From G963678095 sp963678095 (lineage in GTDB: Bacteria > Bacillota > Negativicutes > Selenomonadales > Selenomonadaceae): a stretch of DNA of 64,000 nt. Under the pieces are notes generated by a model. The model was given only the letters and a program-made list of their open reading frames with translations, was not told where the DNA came from and made no database searches. Shown piece after piece: positions 24,246 through 31,951 of this stretch; position 1 is the first letter of the stretch, and each line of letters opens with the position of its first letter. The stretch is from the NCBI GenBank assembly GCA_963678095.2, contig CAXXXP010000001.1:496001-560000 (forward strand). Direction: 5' to 3'. The translations under genes were made by a program, and so were the position numbers.

Positions 24246-25859
24246 ATGAAACTGCAGTTTTTAGGGGCGGCCCATACGGTAACAGGGTCCTGTTTCTTAC
24301 TTGAAGCGGACGGCAGAAAAGTCTTGATTGATTGTGGTATGTTTCAGGGGGCCAAGCGCTTGCGCGAGCTCAATTATCAGCCGTTTCAGTTTAAACCGGC
24401 AGAGATTGACAGTGTACTGCTGACACATGCACATATTGATCACTGCGGGCTGGTGCCTAAACTTTGTCGTGAGGGATTTAAGGGAAGTATTTACGCGACG
24501 AAGGTAACTTGTGAACTGGCTGCTATTATGCTGCCAGACAGTGCAAATATTCAGGAATCTGATGCCGAGATAATGACTCGTAAGGGAAAACGCAGTGGTG
24601 GAATAACGGTTAAGCCGCTTTATACAGTAGAGGATGCGGAACGATCGCTCCAGCAGTTTGTGCCTGTTCGGCATGATGAACGTCTGCAGATAACACCGGC
24701 GATTGAAGTGGTATACAAAGATGCCGGACATATTATCGGGTCAGCATTTCTTGAGGTCTATGTTACGGAAGCGGGGGTAAGCAAAAAGCTGCTGTTTTCC
24801 GGCGATCTGGGGCAGCCTGGCCAGCCGATTATCAAAGATCCGGTTTTTGCCGAAGGGGCGGATTATCTAATTGTTGAATCGACGTATGGTGACCGGCTGC
24901 ATCCGATGGAAGAGACCAAGGAGGATAGCCTGGCAGAAGCGATCAATGATACGGTCGACCGTGGGGGGAATTTGATTATTCCGGCGTTTGCCGTCGGGCG
25001 AACGCAGACGCTGCTCTATTACCTCTACAAACTTTGGAAAGCAGGACGGATCAGCGATGTGCCGATTATTCTCGACAGTCCGCTGGCGATTGCCGCTACG
25101 CGTATTTTTTTGAAAAACACGCAGGAATTTGATGAGGATATGGTGGAATTGCTCAAGCATGACGGACCTATACCACAGATGCCGCAGCTGCAGATTTGCG
25201 AGTCGGCCGAGGAATCAAAGGCCCTCAATGAACGGGAAGGGTCGGCCATTATCATCTCAGCCAGCGGCATGGCGGATGCCGGGCGCGTGCTGCATCATTT
25301 GAAACATAATTTATGGCGGCCGGAATCAAGCGTTCTTTTTGTCGGGTACCAGGCTGAGGGCAGTATGGGGCGGCGGCTGGTTGAAGGAATCAAGCGAGTG
25401 AAGATCATGGGGGAGGAAGTCAGTGTCAAGGCAAAGATCTATAAAATTGATGGATTTTCCGCCCATGCAGATCGCAATCAGATTTTAGAATGGCTGGAAC
25501 ACTTGGAAAAACCACAGCCGCAACATATTTTTGTCGTTCACGGGGAAGCTCCGTCCGCAGGATCGCTGAAGGAAGAAATCGAAAAGCGCTTTTCGATTGA
25601 TGCGTATGTGCCCTTTTTTGGCGACACAGCTGTAATTGACGGAGAGGTTTGCCGGATCGAAGCGGCAGATATTCCGGAGGTTTCGATTGAAAAGGACATG
25701 GAAGAATACCTGCAGCTGCTTGATGCCGAATATCGTCAATTCCGCCGTCAGCTGCTCTATTTTGTCATACGGGAACCGGCGACGATGGAAACGGTCATCA
25801 GAAATGTAGAAAAGGGCTGGCGCTACCTGAAAAAACTAATCAGCAATGTCGATTTGTAG
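24246..25859 (+). CDS. Metallo-beta-lactamase/beta-CASP RNA nuclease
   Basis: A 537-residue MBL-fold ribonuclease of the YSH1/CPSF73-like group. The metal site HAHIDHCG lies at 61-68; further ligands are in 'YKDAGHIIGSA' and 'LLFSGDLG'. The beta-CASP insert has 'STYGDRLHP' and 'IIISASGMADAGRVLHHL', and the RMMBL part has 'IDGFSAHADRNQ'. The last about 70 residues are an extra tail that I cannot assign. Likely a single-strand RNA endo- or exonuclease. ATG preceded by a GAGGAG-like stretch. Confidence 0.9.
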   Translation: MKLQFLGAAHTVTGSCFLLEADGRKVLIDCGMFQGAKRLRELNYQPFQFKPAEIDSVLLTHAHIDHCGLVPKLCREGFKGSIYATKVTCELAAIMLPDSANIQESDAEIMTRKGKRSGGITVKPLYTVEDAERSLQQFVPVRHDERLQITPAIEVVYKDAGHIIGSAFLEVYVTEAGVSKKLLFSGDLGQPGQPIIKDPVFAEGADYLIVESTYGDRLHPMEETKEDSLAEAINDTVDRGGNLIIPAFAVGRTQTLLYYLYKLWKAGRISDVPIILDSPLAIAATRIFLKNTQEFDEDMVELLKHDGPIPQMPQLQICESAEESKALNEREGSAIIISASGMADAGRVLHHLKHNLWRPESSVLFVGYQAEGSMGRRLVEGIKRVKIMGEEVSVKAKIYKIDGFSAHADRNQILEWLEHLEKPQPQHIFVVHGEAPSAGSLKEEIEKRFSIDAYVPFFGDTAVIDGEVCRIEAADIPEVSIEKDMEEYLQLLDAEYRQFRRQLLYFVIREPATMETVIRNVEKGWRYLKKLISNVDL

Positions 25860-25867
25860 TTATGATG

Positions 25868-25912
25868 AAGAATACAATGTCAATTTTATAAAAAGATTGA
25901 CATTGTATTCTT
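25868..25912. terminator. Long perfect hairpin after the beta-CASP nuclease gene
   Basis: A 17-bp perfect inverted repeat, AAGAATACAATGTCAAT (25868-25884) with ATTGACATTGTATTCTT (25896-25912), loop of 11. Only TT-TATAT follows rather than a long T run. A second terminator-like hairpin stands 30 bp downstream. Confidence 0.65.
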
Positions 25913-25942
25913 TATATAATAAGATTAAGTTTAGCAAATGTG

Positions 25943-25978
25943 AAAAGAATGCATGTAAGCGCGCATTCTTTTTTCTTT
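25943..25978 (+). terminator. Second terminator before typA
   Basis: AAAAGAATGC (25943-25952) pairs with GCATTCTTTT (25963-25972), followed by a T-rich run. Confidence 0.7.
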
Positions 25979-26052
25979 TTTGCTTCACTACTTGCTGAAT
26001 TCAGCAGATTTTTCTGCTTGATTTTACTTTATTTAGGAGGCTGATAAATTTA

Positions 26053-27867
26053 ATGGATACAAGAGAGAATTTGAGAAATATTGCGATTATCGCCCATGTC
26101 GATCATGGTAAGACGACATTGGTTGATGCGATGCTGAAGCAGAGTCACGTTTTTCGTGCGAATGAAACCGTTGCCGAACGCGTAATGGATTCTGGTGATT
26201 TGGAACGTGAACGCGGTATTACAATTTTATCAAAAAACACGGCTGTTATGTATAAGGATATCAAGATCAATATCGTTGATACCCCGGGCCATGCTGATTT
26301 TGGTGGAGAAGTACAGCGTGTATTAAATATGGTCGACGGCGTTTTACTGCTTGTCGATGCGTTTGAAGGTCCTATGCCGCAGACGAAATATGTTTTACGC
26401 AAGGCACTGGAACAAAAATTAAAACCAATTGTTGTCATTAACAAGATTGACCGTCCAGATCAGCGTGTGGATGATGTCTATGATGAAGTACTTGAACTGT
26501 TTATGGAACTCGATGCGGATGATGAACAGCTTGATTTTCCGGTTATTTATGCTGCTGCCCGTGCCGGTGTAGCAAAGCTTAGCATGGATGATGATAATGA
26601 CAACCTTGATCCGCTGTTTGATATGCTAATAAAAGAAATTCCTGCGCCTAAAGGTGATGCCAATGGCCCGCTGCAGATTATGGTTACAACGCTTGATTCC
26701 GATGAATATGTCGGCCGTGTAGCTATTGGTCGTATTATCCGTGGTAAAGCCAAAGTAAATCAGAATGTCGTGCTTGTGGACGGCGATAGTGCCACTAAGG
26801 CAAAAATTGGCAAACTGTTTGTTTATCAGGGACTGAGCCGGGTGGAAACAGCTGAAGCCGGACTGGGCGATATTGTCGCTCTGACGGGTCTTGGTGATGT
26901 CAGTATCGGTCATACAATTGCCGACGCTGAAAATCCGGAAGCTTTGCCGGCAATCAATATTGATGAGCCGACACTTTCGATGACCTTTGGTGTAAATACG
27001 AGCCCGTTTGCCGGTAAAGAAGGCAAATTTGTAACTTCTCGTCATCTTCGTGATCGCTTGTTTAAAGAAGTTGAAACGAATGTCAGCATGCGTGTGGAAG
27101 AAACAGATTCGGCTGATACCTTTAAAGTTTCGGGCCGTGGTGAACTTCATTTGTCAATTCTGATTGAAACCATGCGTCGTGAAGGTTATGAAATGCAAGT
27201 GGGTAAGCCGGAAGTTGTATACCGCGAAATCAACGGGCAGCTCTGTGAACCGCTTGAAAACCTGACAATTGAAGTTCCGCAGGAATATATGGGGACTGTA
27301 ATGGAATCGCTTGGTACCCGTAAAGCTGAGCTTTTGAATATGTCGGAAGTATCCGGCTATCTGCGCATGGAATTTGTCATTCCGGCCCGTGGCCTGATTG
27401 GTTTCAGATCGTTGCTTTTGACGAATACAAAGGGCAATGGTATCATGAACCATGTATTCCATGGTTATGTGCCTTATAAAGGGGAAATTCCGGGACGTGC
27501 CCGCGGATCTCTCGTGGCCTTTGAACAGGGGGAAACGACAGGCTATGGTCTGTTTACGCTGCAGGATCGCGGAACGATGTTTATTTCGCCAAATCAGCCA
27601 GTGTACGAAGGCATGATCATTGGGGAAAATACCCGTGAAATGGACATGGACGTAAACCCGTGCAAGAAGAAAAATGTTTCGAATATGCGTACGAGTTCGT
27701 CGGATGAAGCTATCCGCCTGACACCGCCGAAACTTTTGAGCCTTGAGCAGGCCCTGGAATATATCAATAAGGACGAACTGGTGGAAGTTACACCGGACAG
27801 CGTTCGTATGCGCAAGACGGTTCTTGATAAGGCACAGCGTGGCCGTGACCGTAAGAGTGCAAAATAA
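26053..27867 (+). CDS. typA: Ribosome-associated GTPase TypA/BipA
   Basis: Translational GTPase that helps ribosome assembly and stress responses. The 604-residue protein has G1 'AHVDHGKTT' (14-22), G2 'RGITI', G3 'DTPGHADF', G4 'NKID', an EF-G-like domain III and V region, and the BipA-specific C-terminal domain ('PIYEGMIIGENTREMDMDVNPCKKK'-like region, here VYEGMIIGENTREMDMD). Full length. ATG with AGGAGG upstream. Confidence 0.97.
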   Translation: MDTRENLRNIAIIAHVDHGKTTLVDAMLKQSHVFRANETVAERVMDSGDLERERGITILSKNTAVMYKDIKINIVDTPGHADFGGEVQRVLNMVDGVLLLVDAFEGPMPQTKYVLRKALEQKLKPIVVINKIDRPDQRVDDVYDEVLELFMELDADDEQLDFPVIYAAARAGVAKLSMDDDNDNLDPLFDMLIKEIPAPKGDANGPLQIMVTTLDSDEYVGRVAIGRIIRGKAKVNQNVVLVDGDSATKAKIGKLFVYQGLSRVETAEAGLGDIVALTGLGDVSIGHTIADAENPEALPAINIDEPTLSMTFGVNTSPFAGKEGKFVTSRHLRDRLFKEVETNVSMRVEETDSADTFKVSGRGELHLSILIETMRREGYEMQVGKPEVVYREINGQLCEPLENLTIEVPQEYMGTVMESLGTRKAELLNMSEVSGYLRMEFVIPARGLIGFRSLLLTNTKGNGIMNHVFHGYVPYKGEIPGRARGSLVAFEQGETTGYGLFTLQDRGTMFISPNQPVYEGMIIGENTREMDMDVNPCKKKNVSNMRTSSSDEAIRLTPPKLLSLEQALEYINKDELVEVTPDSVRMRKTVLDKAQRGRDRKSAK

Positions 27868-27902
27868 TAAGAAACAATAAATAACAAATAAAAGTCCTGA
27901 CC

Positions 27903-27943
27903 AAAGTCCTGTTTTACGGATGCTGGCAGGACTTTGTTTTTTT
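27903..27943 (+). terminator. Terminator after typA
   Basis: AAAGTCCTG (27903-27911) pairs with CAGGACTTT (27927-27935), followed by GTTTTTTT. A second copy of AAAGTCCTG at 27891-27899 could pair with the same arm. Confidence 0.8.
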
Positions 27944-28025
27944 ATATAGAATAATCATATATCAGGGTAGATTAGGTAAAAAATTACTGCGATGATACAT
28001 AATTTTTTGTTGGAGGCGGAATAAT

Positions 28026-28475
28026 ATGTCAGGGATGCTGGAGAAGATTACAAATTGGTTGATGCCGATGGAGGAAGTTGAAGAATCGGTAGAAGAAGTT
28101 GCCGCTGTCGAAGCTGTCCGTGAGGAAAAGAAAGTGGTAAACGGAGCCCCTCTGCGCTATGAGACGGCTGAACGGCAGCGTCCGGTACTGACCGTGCATA
28201 CGACAAAAATCCCGGAGCTCAAAATCATGATCTTTGCTCCGGCGGTTTTTGATGAAGTGAATGTCATTGCCGATGCGCTGAAACAAAAAAAAGCTGTGGT
28301 TGTCAACTATGAAAAAGCTGACAGTGCCCAGCAACGCCGGTTGTGTGATTTTATCAATGGGGTTTGCTATGTTTTAAACGGGGAAGCAAAACGCATTTCT
28401 GAAACGATGGTTCTTTATGTGCCGGAAAATGTCGAAGTCGGACAGCTCGCCTGTGCGCGTAAAGCAAGAGCTTAA
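28026..28475 (+). CDS. sepF: Cell division protein SepF
   Basis: Links FtsZ to the membrane and shapes the septum. The 149-residue protein has an N-terminal amphipathic membrane helix (MLEKITNWLMP), an acidic linker, and the C-terminal DUF552 domain ('KQKKAVVVNYEKADSAQQRRLCDFINGVCYVLNG' type, residues about 87-120), the diagnostic part. Here it stands alone rather than in the usual ylm cluster next to ftsZ. ATG with GGAGGCGGA upstream. Confidence 0.93.
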   Translation: MSGMLEKITNWLMPMEEVEESVEEVAAVEAVREEKKVVNGAPLRYETAERQRPVLTVHTTKIPELKIMIFAPAVFDEVNVIADALKQKKAVVVNYEKADSAQQRRLCDFINGVCYVLNGEAKRISETMVLYVPENVEVGQLACARKARA

Positions 28476-28500
28476 AGCTATTATATTTATTTATGACGGG

Positions 28501-28530
28501 TGTGCTGCGGATAAAACGCAGCACATTTTC
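28501..28530 (+). terminator. Terminator after sepF
   Basis: TGTGCTGCG (28501-28509) pairs with CGCAGCACA (28517-28525), followed by TTTTCATTTT. Confidence 0.82.
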
Positions 28531-28605
28531 ATTTTCTGCTATAAAGGGAATCCATCCTTTTGTTGCTGGCTAGAGAAATTTTTTTGGCGGGAGGAGGAAA
28601 TATGA

Positions 28606-29019
28606 ATGGAAAAAATCAAAACAGCATTTATCTGTGTGCATAATTCTTGTCGTTCACAGATGGCAGAGGCAATTGCGAAAGTGCTGGCTGGTGATTGCCT
28701 GGAGGTATATTCAGCGGGAACAGAGATGAAGCCGGATATTAATGAGGAGGCTGTGGCCGTTATTCAGCAGCTGTATGGCATCGATATGCGTCTGACGCAG
28801 CATTCCAAGCTTCTTGGCAAATTGCCGCCGGTGGACATTGTCGTTACCATGGGCTGTAATGTCAGCTGTCCGTTTCTTCCCAGTCGTCATCGGGAGGACT
28901 GGGGGCTTGAAGATCCTACCGGCAAGGGGCATGAGGCTTTTTTAGTCACAGCCGCGCAGATAAAAGAGAAAGTGCTTGATTTAAAACGGCGGATTGAAGA
29001 AAAGAAACTGCGTATATAG
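28606..29019 (+). CDS. ArsC-type arsenate reductase / low-MW tyrosine phosphatase family
   Basis: A 137-residue protein of the LMW-PTPase fold. The phosphate loop CVHNSCRS carries Cys10, Cys15 and Arg16; a second pair, Cys84 and Cys88 in TMGCNVSCPF, and the acid loop EDPTG (Asp103) match thioredoxin-coupled arsenate reductases, although the Cys pair is closer-spaced than the Staphylococcus one. No other ars gene is near. Two ATGs overlap at the start; 28606 is in frame, with GGAGGA upstream. Confidence 0.82.
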   Translation: MEKIKTAFICVHNSCRSQMAEAIAKVLAGDCLEVYSAGTEMKPDINEEAVAVIQQLYGIDMRLTQHSKLLGKLPPVDIVVTMGCNVSCPFLPSRHREDWGLEDPTGKGHEAFLVTAAQIKEKVLDLKRRIEEKKLRI

Positions 29020-29024
29020 ACTTT

Positions 29025-29058
29025 GACAACAGGCAGCTGATGACAGCTGCCTGTTGTC
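29025..29058. repeat. 15-bp perfect inverted repeat after the ArsC-like gene
   Basis: GACAACAGGCAGCTG (29025-29039) pairs perfectly with CAGCTGCCTGTTGTC (29044-29058) around 4 nt. It begins 6 bp after the stop. No T run follows, so it may be a weak terminator or an mRNA-stabilising hairpin. Confidence 0.7.
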
Positions 29059-29144
29059 AGTGGACAGTGCGCTGAGTAAAATGTGCATTTTTGTGTCAAA
29101 AGTGATAAGATAATATACGGAGTAATTCAATGGAGGGTGAACAG

Positions 29145-30599
29145 ATGCAAAAAGATGAAGAAATATTAGAAGCGGTATTGGCTGAGTTTAAAGAGTTGGC
29201 TAAGATTCCGCGCAAGTCTGGGCATGAGGCTAAGGTCAGCCAGTACTTGTTTAATTATATGAAATCACTGGGGCTTGAAGTAAAGCAGGATGAAAAGCTC
29301 AATATCATCGCTGACAAGCCGGCTGCGCCAGGCTGTGAGGATATGCCGCTGGCAGTGCTGCAGGGACATATGGATATGGTCTGCGTAGCTGCTGACGGTG
29401 TGGAGTTTGATCCGCTTAACGATCCGATCAAGCTTCGTCGCGATGAAAAATTTCTTTATGCCGAAGGAACAACGCTTGGGTCTGATGATGGCATGGGAAT
29501 AGCCGAAATACTTTACATACTGAAACAAGATTTTTCGCATGGCCCGCTGCGGGCGATTATTACCGTTGATGAGGAGCAGGGAATGAGCGGGGCGATTGAG
29601 TTATCACCAGATCATCTGGCTCAGGCTCGTTATTTGATTAACTGCGATTCGGAAAATTATGATGTTGTGACAGTGAGCAGTGCCGGCAGTCTGAATGTCG
29701 ATTTTGTTCGCCAGCTGCAATGGCAGGCACCGCAGCAGCCAGCGGCCTATGCGATTTCGATTAAGGGCCTTATGGGAGGGCACTCTGGCGAAGCGATTAA
29801 CTGTGGCCGGGCCAATGCTATTCGCACGCTGGGCTTGATTTTACGTCGTCTTGCCGATACCGGGCTTGCGTATGAAATTGCGTCCTTCAGCGGGGGAGTA
29901 GCCCGCAATGCTATTCCGGCGAAGGCTGCGGCTGTGATTGTTGCTGACCGGGATGATTTGTCGAAGCTTGAAGCTGTGCTGGCTGAAGTCAAAGCGGATT
30001 TCCAGCATATTTTTGGGGGCGTGGAGCAGACCCCAGTTTTTGCTGTGACAGCTGCCAATATGCCGCAGCGGGTATTTTCTGCGGCTGACAGCAGGGGGCT
30101 GCTGCAGCTTATCTGCCTGCTGCATACGGGTGTATATGCAATGTCGCAGTCGGCGGACGGACTTGTTGAAACTTCGGCAAATTTGGGCCTAGCGGAAATA
30201 AATGAAAATCAGTTGGTTGTAAGCTATTTTCCGCGCAGTGCCATTGATGCCCGCATTAACGAATTTCGCCATATGTCGCTGGCGGCGGGTACGGCAGCTG
30301 GGTTTGATGTGGTCTTTGGGGCGCAGTCTCCAGGCTGGGCTGAAAATCCGAGCAGCCGTTTGCTGCAGCTGATGACCGGCGTTTTTGCAGAGCAAAATGA
30401 CCGCCCGATGAAGGTCGAAGTCATTCATGCCGGGCTTGAATGTGGCTGGTTCTTTAAAAAGAATCCGCAGCTGGATATGGTCTCGATCGGGGTCACCTCT
30501 ATTGGCATTCATACGCCGGAAGAGAAGCTTCAGCTTGATACCGTGGCTCCGCAGGTAAAGCTGATGATGGAAGTTTTGACAAGGCTGAAGAATTCCTGA
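29145..30599 (+). CDS. pepD: Aminoacyl-histidine dipeptidase (M20 family)
   Basis: Cytosolic zinc dipeptidase with broad specificity, including Xaa-His. The 484-residue protein has the M20 metal site: His75 in LQGHMDMVC, Asp113/114 in TLGSDDGMGIA, and Glu143-Glu144 in VDEEQG; the lid domain contains 'IKGLMGGHSGEAINCGRANAI'. The ATG at 29145 is preferred because GGAGGGTGA lies just before it, whereas the in-frame ATG at 29130 overlaps that site. Confidence 0.93.
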   Translation: MQKDEEILEAVLAEFKELAKIPRKSGHEAKVSQYLFNYMKSLGLEVKQDEKLNIIADKPAAPGCEDMPLAVLQGHMDMVCVAADGVEFDPLNDPIKLRRDEKFLYAEGTTLGSDDGMGIAEILYILKQDFSHGPLRAIITVDEEQGMSGAIELSPDHLAQARYLINCDSENYDVVTVSSAGSLNVDFVRQLQWQAPQQPAAYAISIKGLMGGHSGEAINCGRANAIRTLGLILRRLADTGLAYEIASFSGGVARNAIPAKAAAVIVADRDDLSKLEAVLAEVKADFQHIFGGVEQTPVFAVTAANMPQRVFSAADSRGLLQLICLLHTGVYAMSQSADGLVETSANLGLAEINENQLVVSYFPRSAIDARINEFRHMSLAAGTAAGFDVVFGAQSPGWAENPSSRLLQLMTGVFAEQNDRPMKVEVIHAGLECGWFFKKNPQLDMVSIGVTSIGIHTPEEKLQLDTVAPQVKLMMEVLTRLKNS

Positions 30600-30607
30600 G
30601 ACCAATA

Positions 30608-30643
30608 AAAAGCGTTCCGCAAAAATCTTTTGCGGAACGCTTT
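30608..30643. terminator. Bidirectional terminator between convergent genes
   Basis: AAAGCGTTCCGCA (30608-30620) pairs with TGCGGAACGCTTT (30631-30643), with A-T pairs extending the stem and T runs for both directions. Confidence 0.92.
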
Positions 30644-30645
30644 TT

Positions 30646-31935
30646 TTACTGGTATTTTTTTAGTACATCATCAAGTGTATTGAGAAGCTGGTTGATATCC
30701 TCTTCGGTGATTACCAGCGGTGGCTGGAAGGCCATTACATTGCGGTTAATACCGTTCTTTCCGACAATGAAGCCGCGGTCTTTCATCTCTTCGAGAATAT
30801 TTTCAAGTTCGTCGGCCGCCGGCGATTTATCCGGATGAACGAGTTCAGCGCCGAGCATAAGGCCAAAACCGCGGATATCGCCGATGATCGGATAGCGTTG
30901 CTGAAGAGCTTTCAGACCTGCCCGCAGCTGCGCTCCACGCAGCTGCGCTTTTTCGACCAGATGCTGGCTGTTGATGTAGTCAAGCGTTGCCAGGGCGGCA
31001 GTGGAAGAAACCGGATTGCCGCCAAGCGTTGACGCTCCCGGCTGGGTGTAGCTGTCAGCAATTTTAGCCGAGGCGATAAAGGCGCTGATCGGCGTACCAT
31101 TGCCGAGTGCCTTGGCCATGGTCATGATATCAGGGGCAACCTCATAGTTTTCGATCGCAAACATTTTTCCGGTGCGGCCAAACCCGGTCTGTACTTCATC
31201 GACAATAAAGAGAATCTTATAGGCGTCAAGAATTTCCTTAACGCGCTTGAAATAACCTGGCGGTGGCGTGATGATGCCGGCATTTCCCTGGATGGCCTCG
31301 GCAATAAAGGCTGCCGGATGCCCGGAGGTGGCAGTCTTTATCAGATCTTCCACGGCATTGGCACAGGCGAGATCACACTGCGGATATGTTTTTCCAAGCG
31401 GGCAGCGATAGCAATAAGCATTAGGGGCGAAATGAATGCCACCGACAGGTTCAGGATCCGTACGCCACATGCCAATGCCCGTCATACTCATGGTGAGCTT
31501 CGTGCGGCCATGCAGACCGTGGCGCAGGGAGATGAATTCACTGCTACCGCTATAAATTGTCGCAAGCAGGGCAGCCCCTTCATTTGCTTCCGTTCCCGTA
31601 GAGCAGAAAAAGGATTTTTGCAGATCGCCAGGGGTAACCGCAGCCAACTGTTCGGCGAGATTGACAAAGTTTTCTGTCAGGTAGACGTTGCAGACATGCT
31701 GGAGAGTTTCGACCTGTTCACATATTTTAGCAGTAATGGCCGGATTGCAGTGGCCGCAGTTAATAACCGATATGCCGGCGAAGCAATCAAGATATTTTTT
31801 GCCGGTACTATCATAAAGATACTGCATCGATCCGCGGACAAACTGCCGGGGCTCCTTGTAAAAATGACCGAGGCAGGGGATGATATATTCCTTTTTTTTG
31901 GCGAGAATAGCTTCAGGTCCAATGTAGTTCGTCAT
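30646..31935 (-). CDS. Class III aminotransferase (AGXT2 / 4-aminobutyrate type)
   Basis: PLP transaminase of about 429 residues. Seen: 'STGTEANEGA' (112-121), 'FIVDEVQTGFGRTG' with Asp246, and the PLP lysine Lys275 in TMAKALGNGTPISAF. An insertion with four cysteines, CYRC (175-178) and CDLAC (187-191), marks a subgroup often annotated as aspartate or 4-aminobutyrate aminotransferase family and may bind a metal. The amino donor is not evident. ATG at 31935 with AAGAAGG upstream, 16 bp after the U32 gene on the same strand. Confidence 0.82.
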   Translation of the reverse strand: MTNYIGPEAILAKKKEYIIPCLGHFYKEPRQFVRGSMQYLYDSTGKKYLDCFAGISVINCGHCNPAITAKICEQVETLQHVCNVYLTENFVNLAEQLAAVTPGDLQKSFFCSTGTEANEGAALLATIYSGSSEFISLRHGLHGRTKLTMSMTGIGMWRTDPEPVGGIHFAPNAYCYRCPLGKTYPQCDLACANAVEDLIKTATSGHPAAFIAEAIQGNAGIITPPPGYFKRVKEILDAYKILFIVDEVQTGFGRTGKMFAIENYEVAPDIMTMAKALGNGTPISAFIASAKIADSYTQPGASTLGGNPVSSTAALATLDYINSQHLVEKAQLRGAQLRAGLKALQQRYPIIGDIRGFGLMLGAELVHPDKSPAADELENILEEMKDRGFIVGKNGINRNVMAFQPPLVITEEDINQLLNTLDDVLKKYQ

Positions 31936-31951
31936 AAACAAGCCTTCTTTC

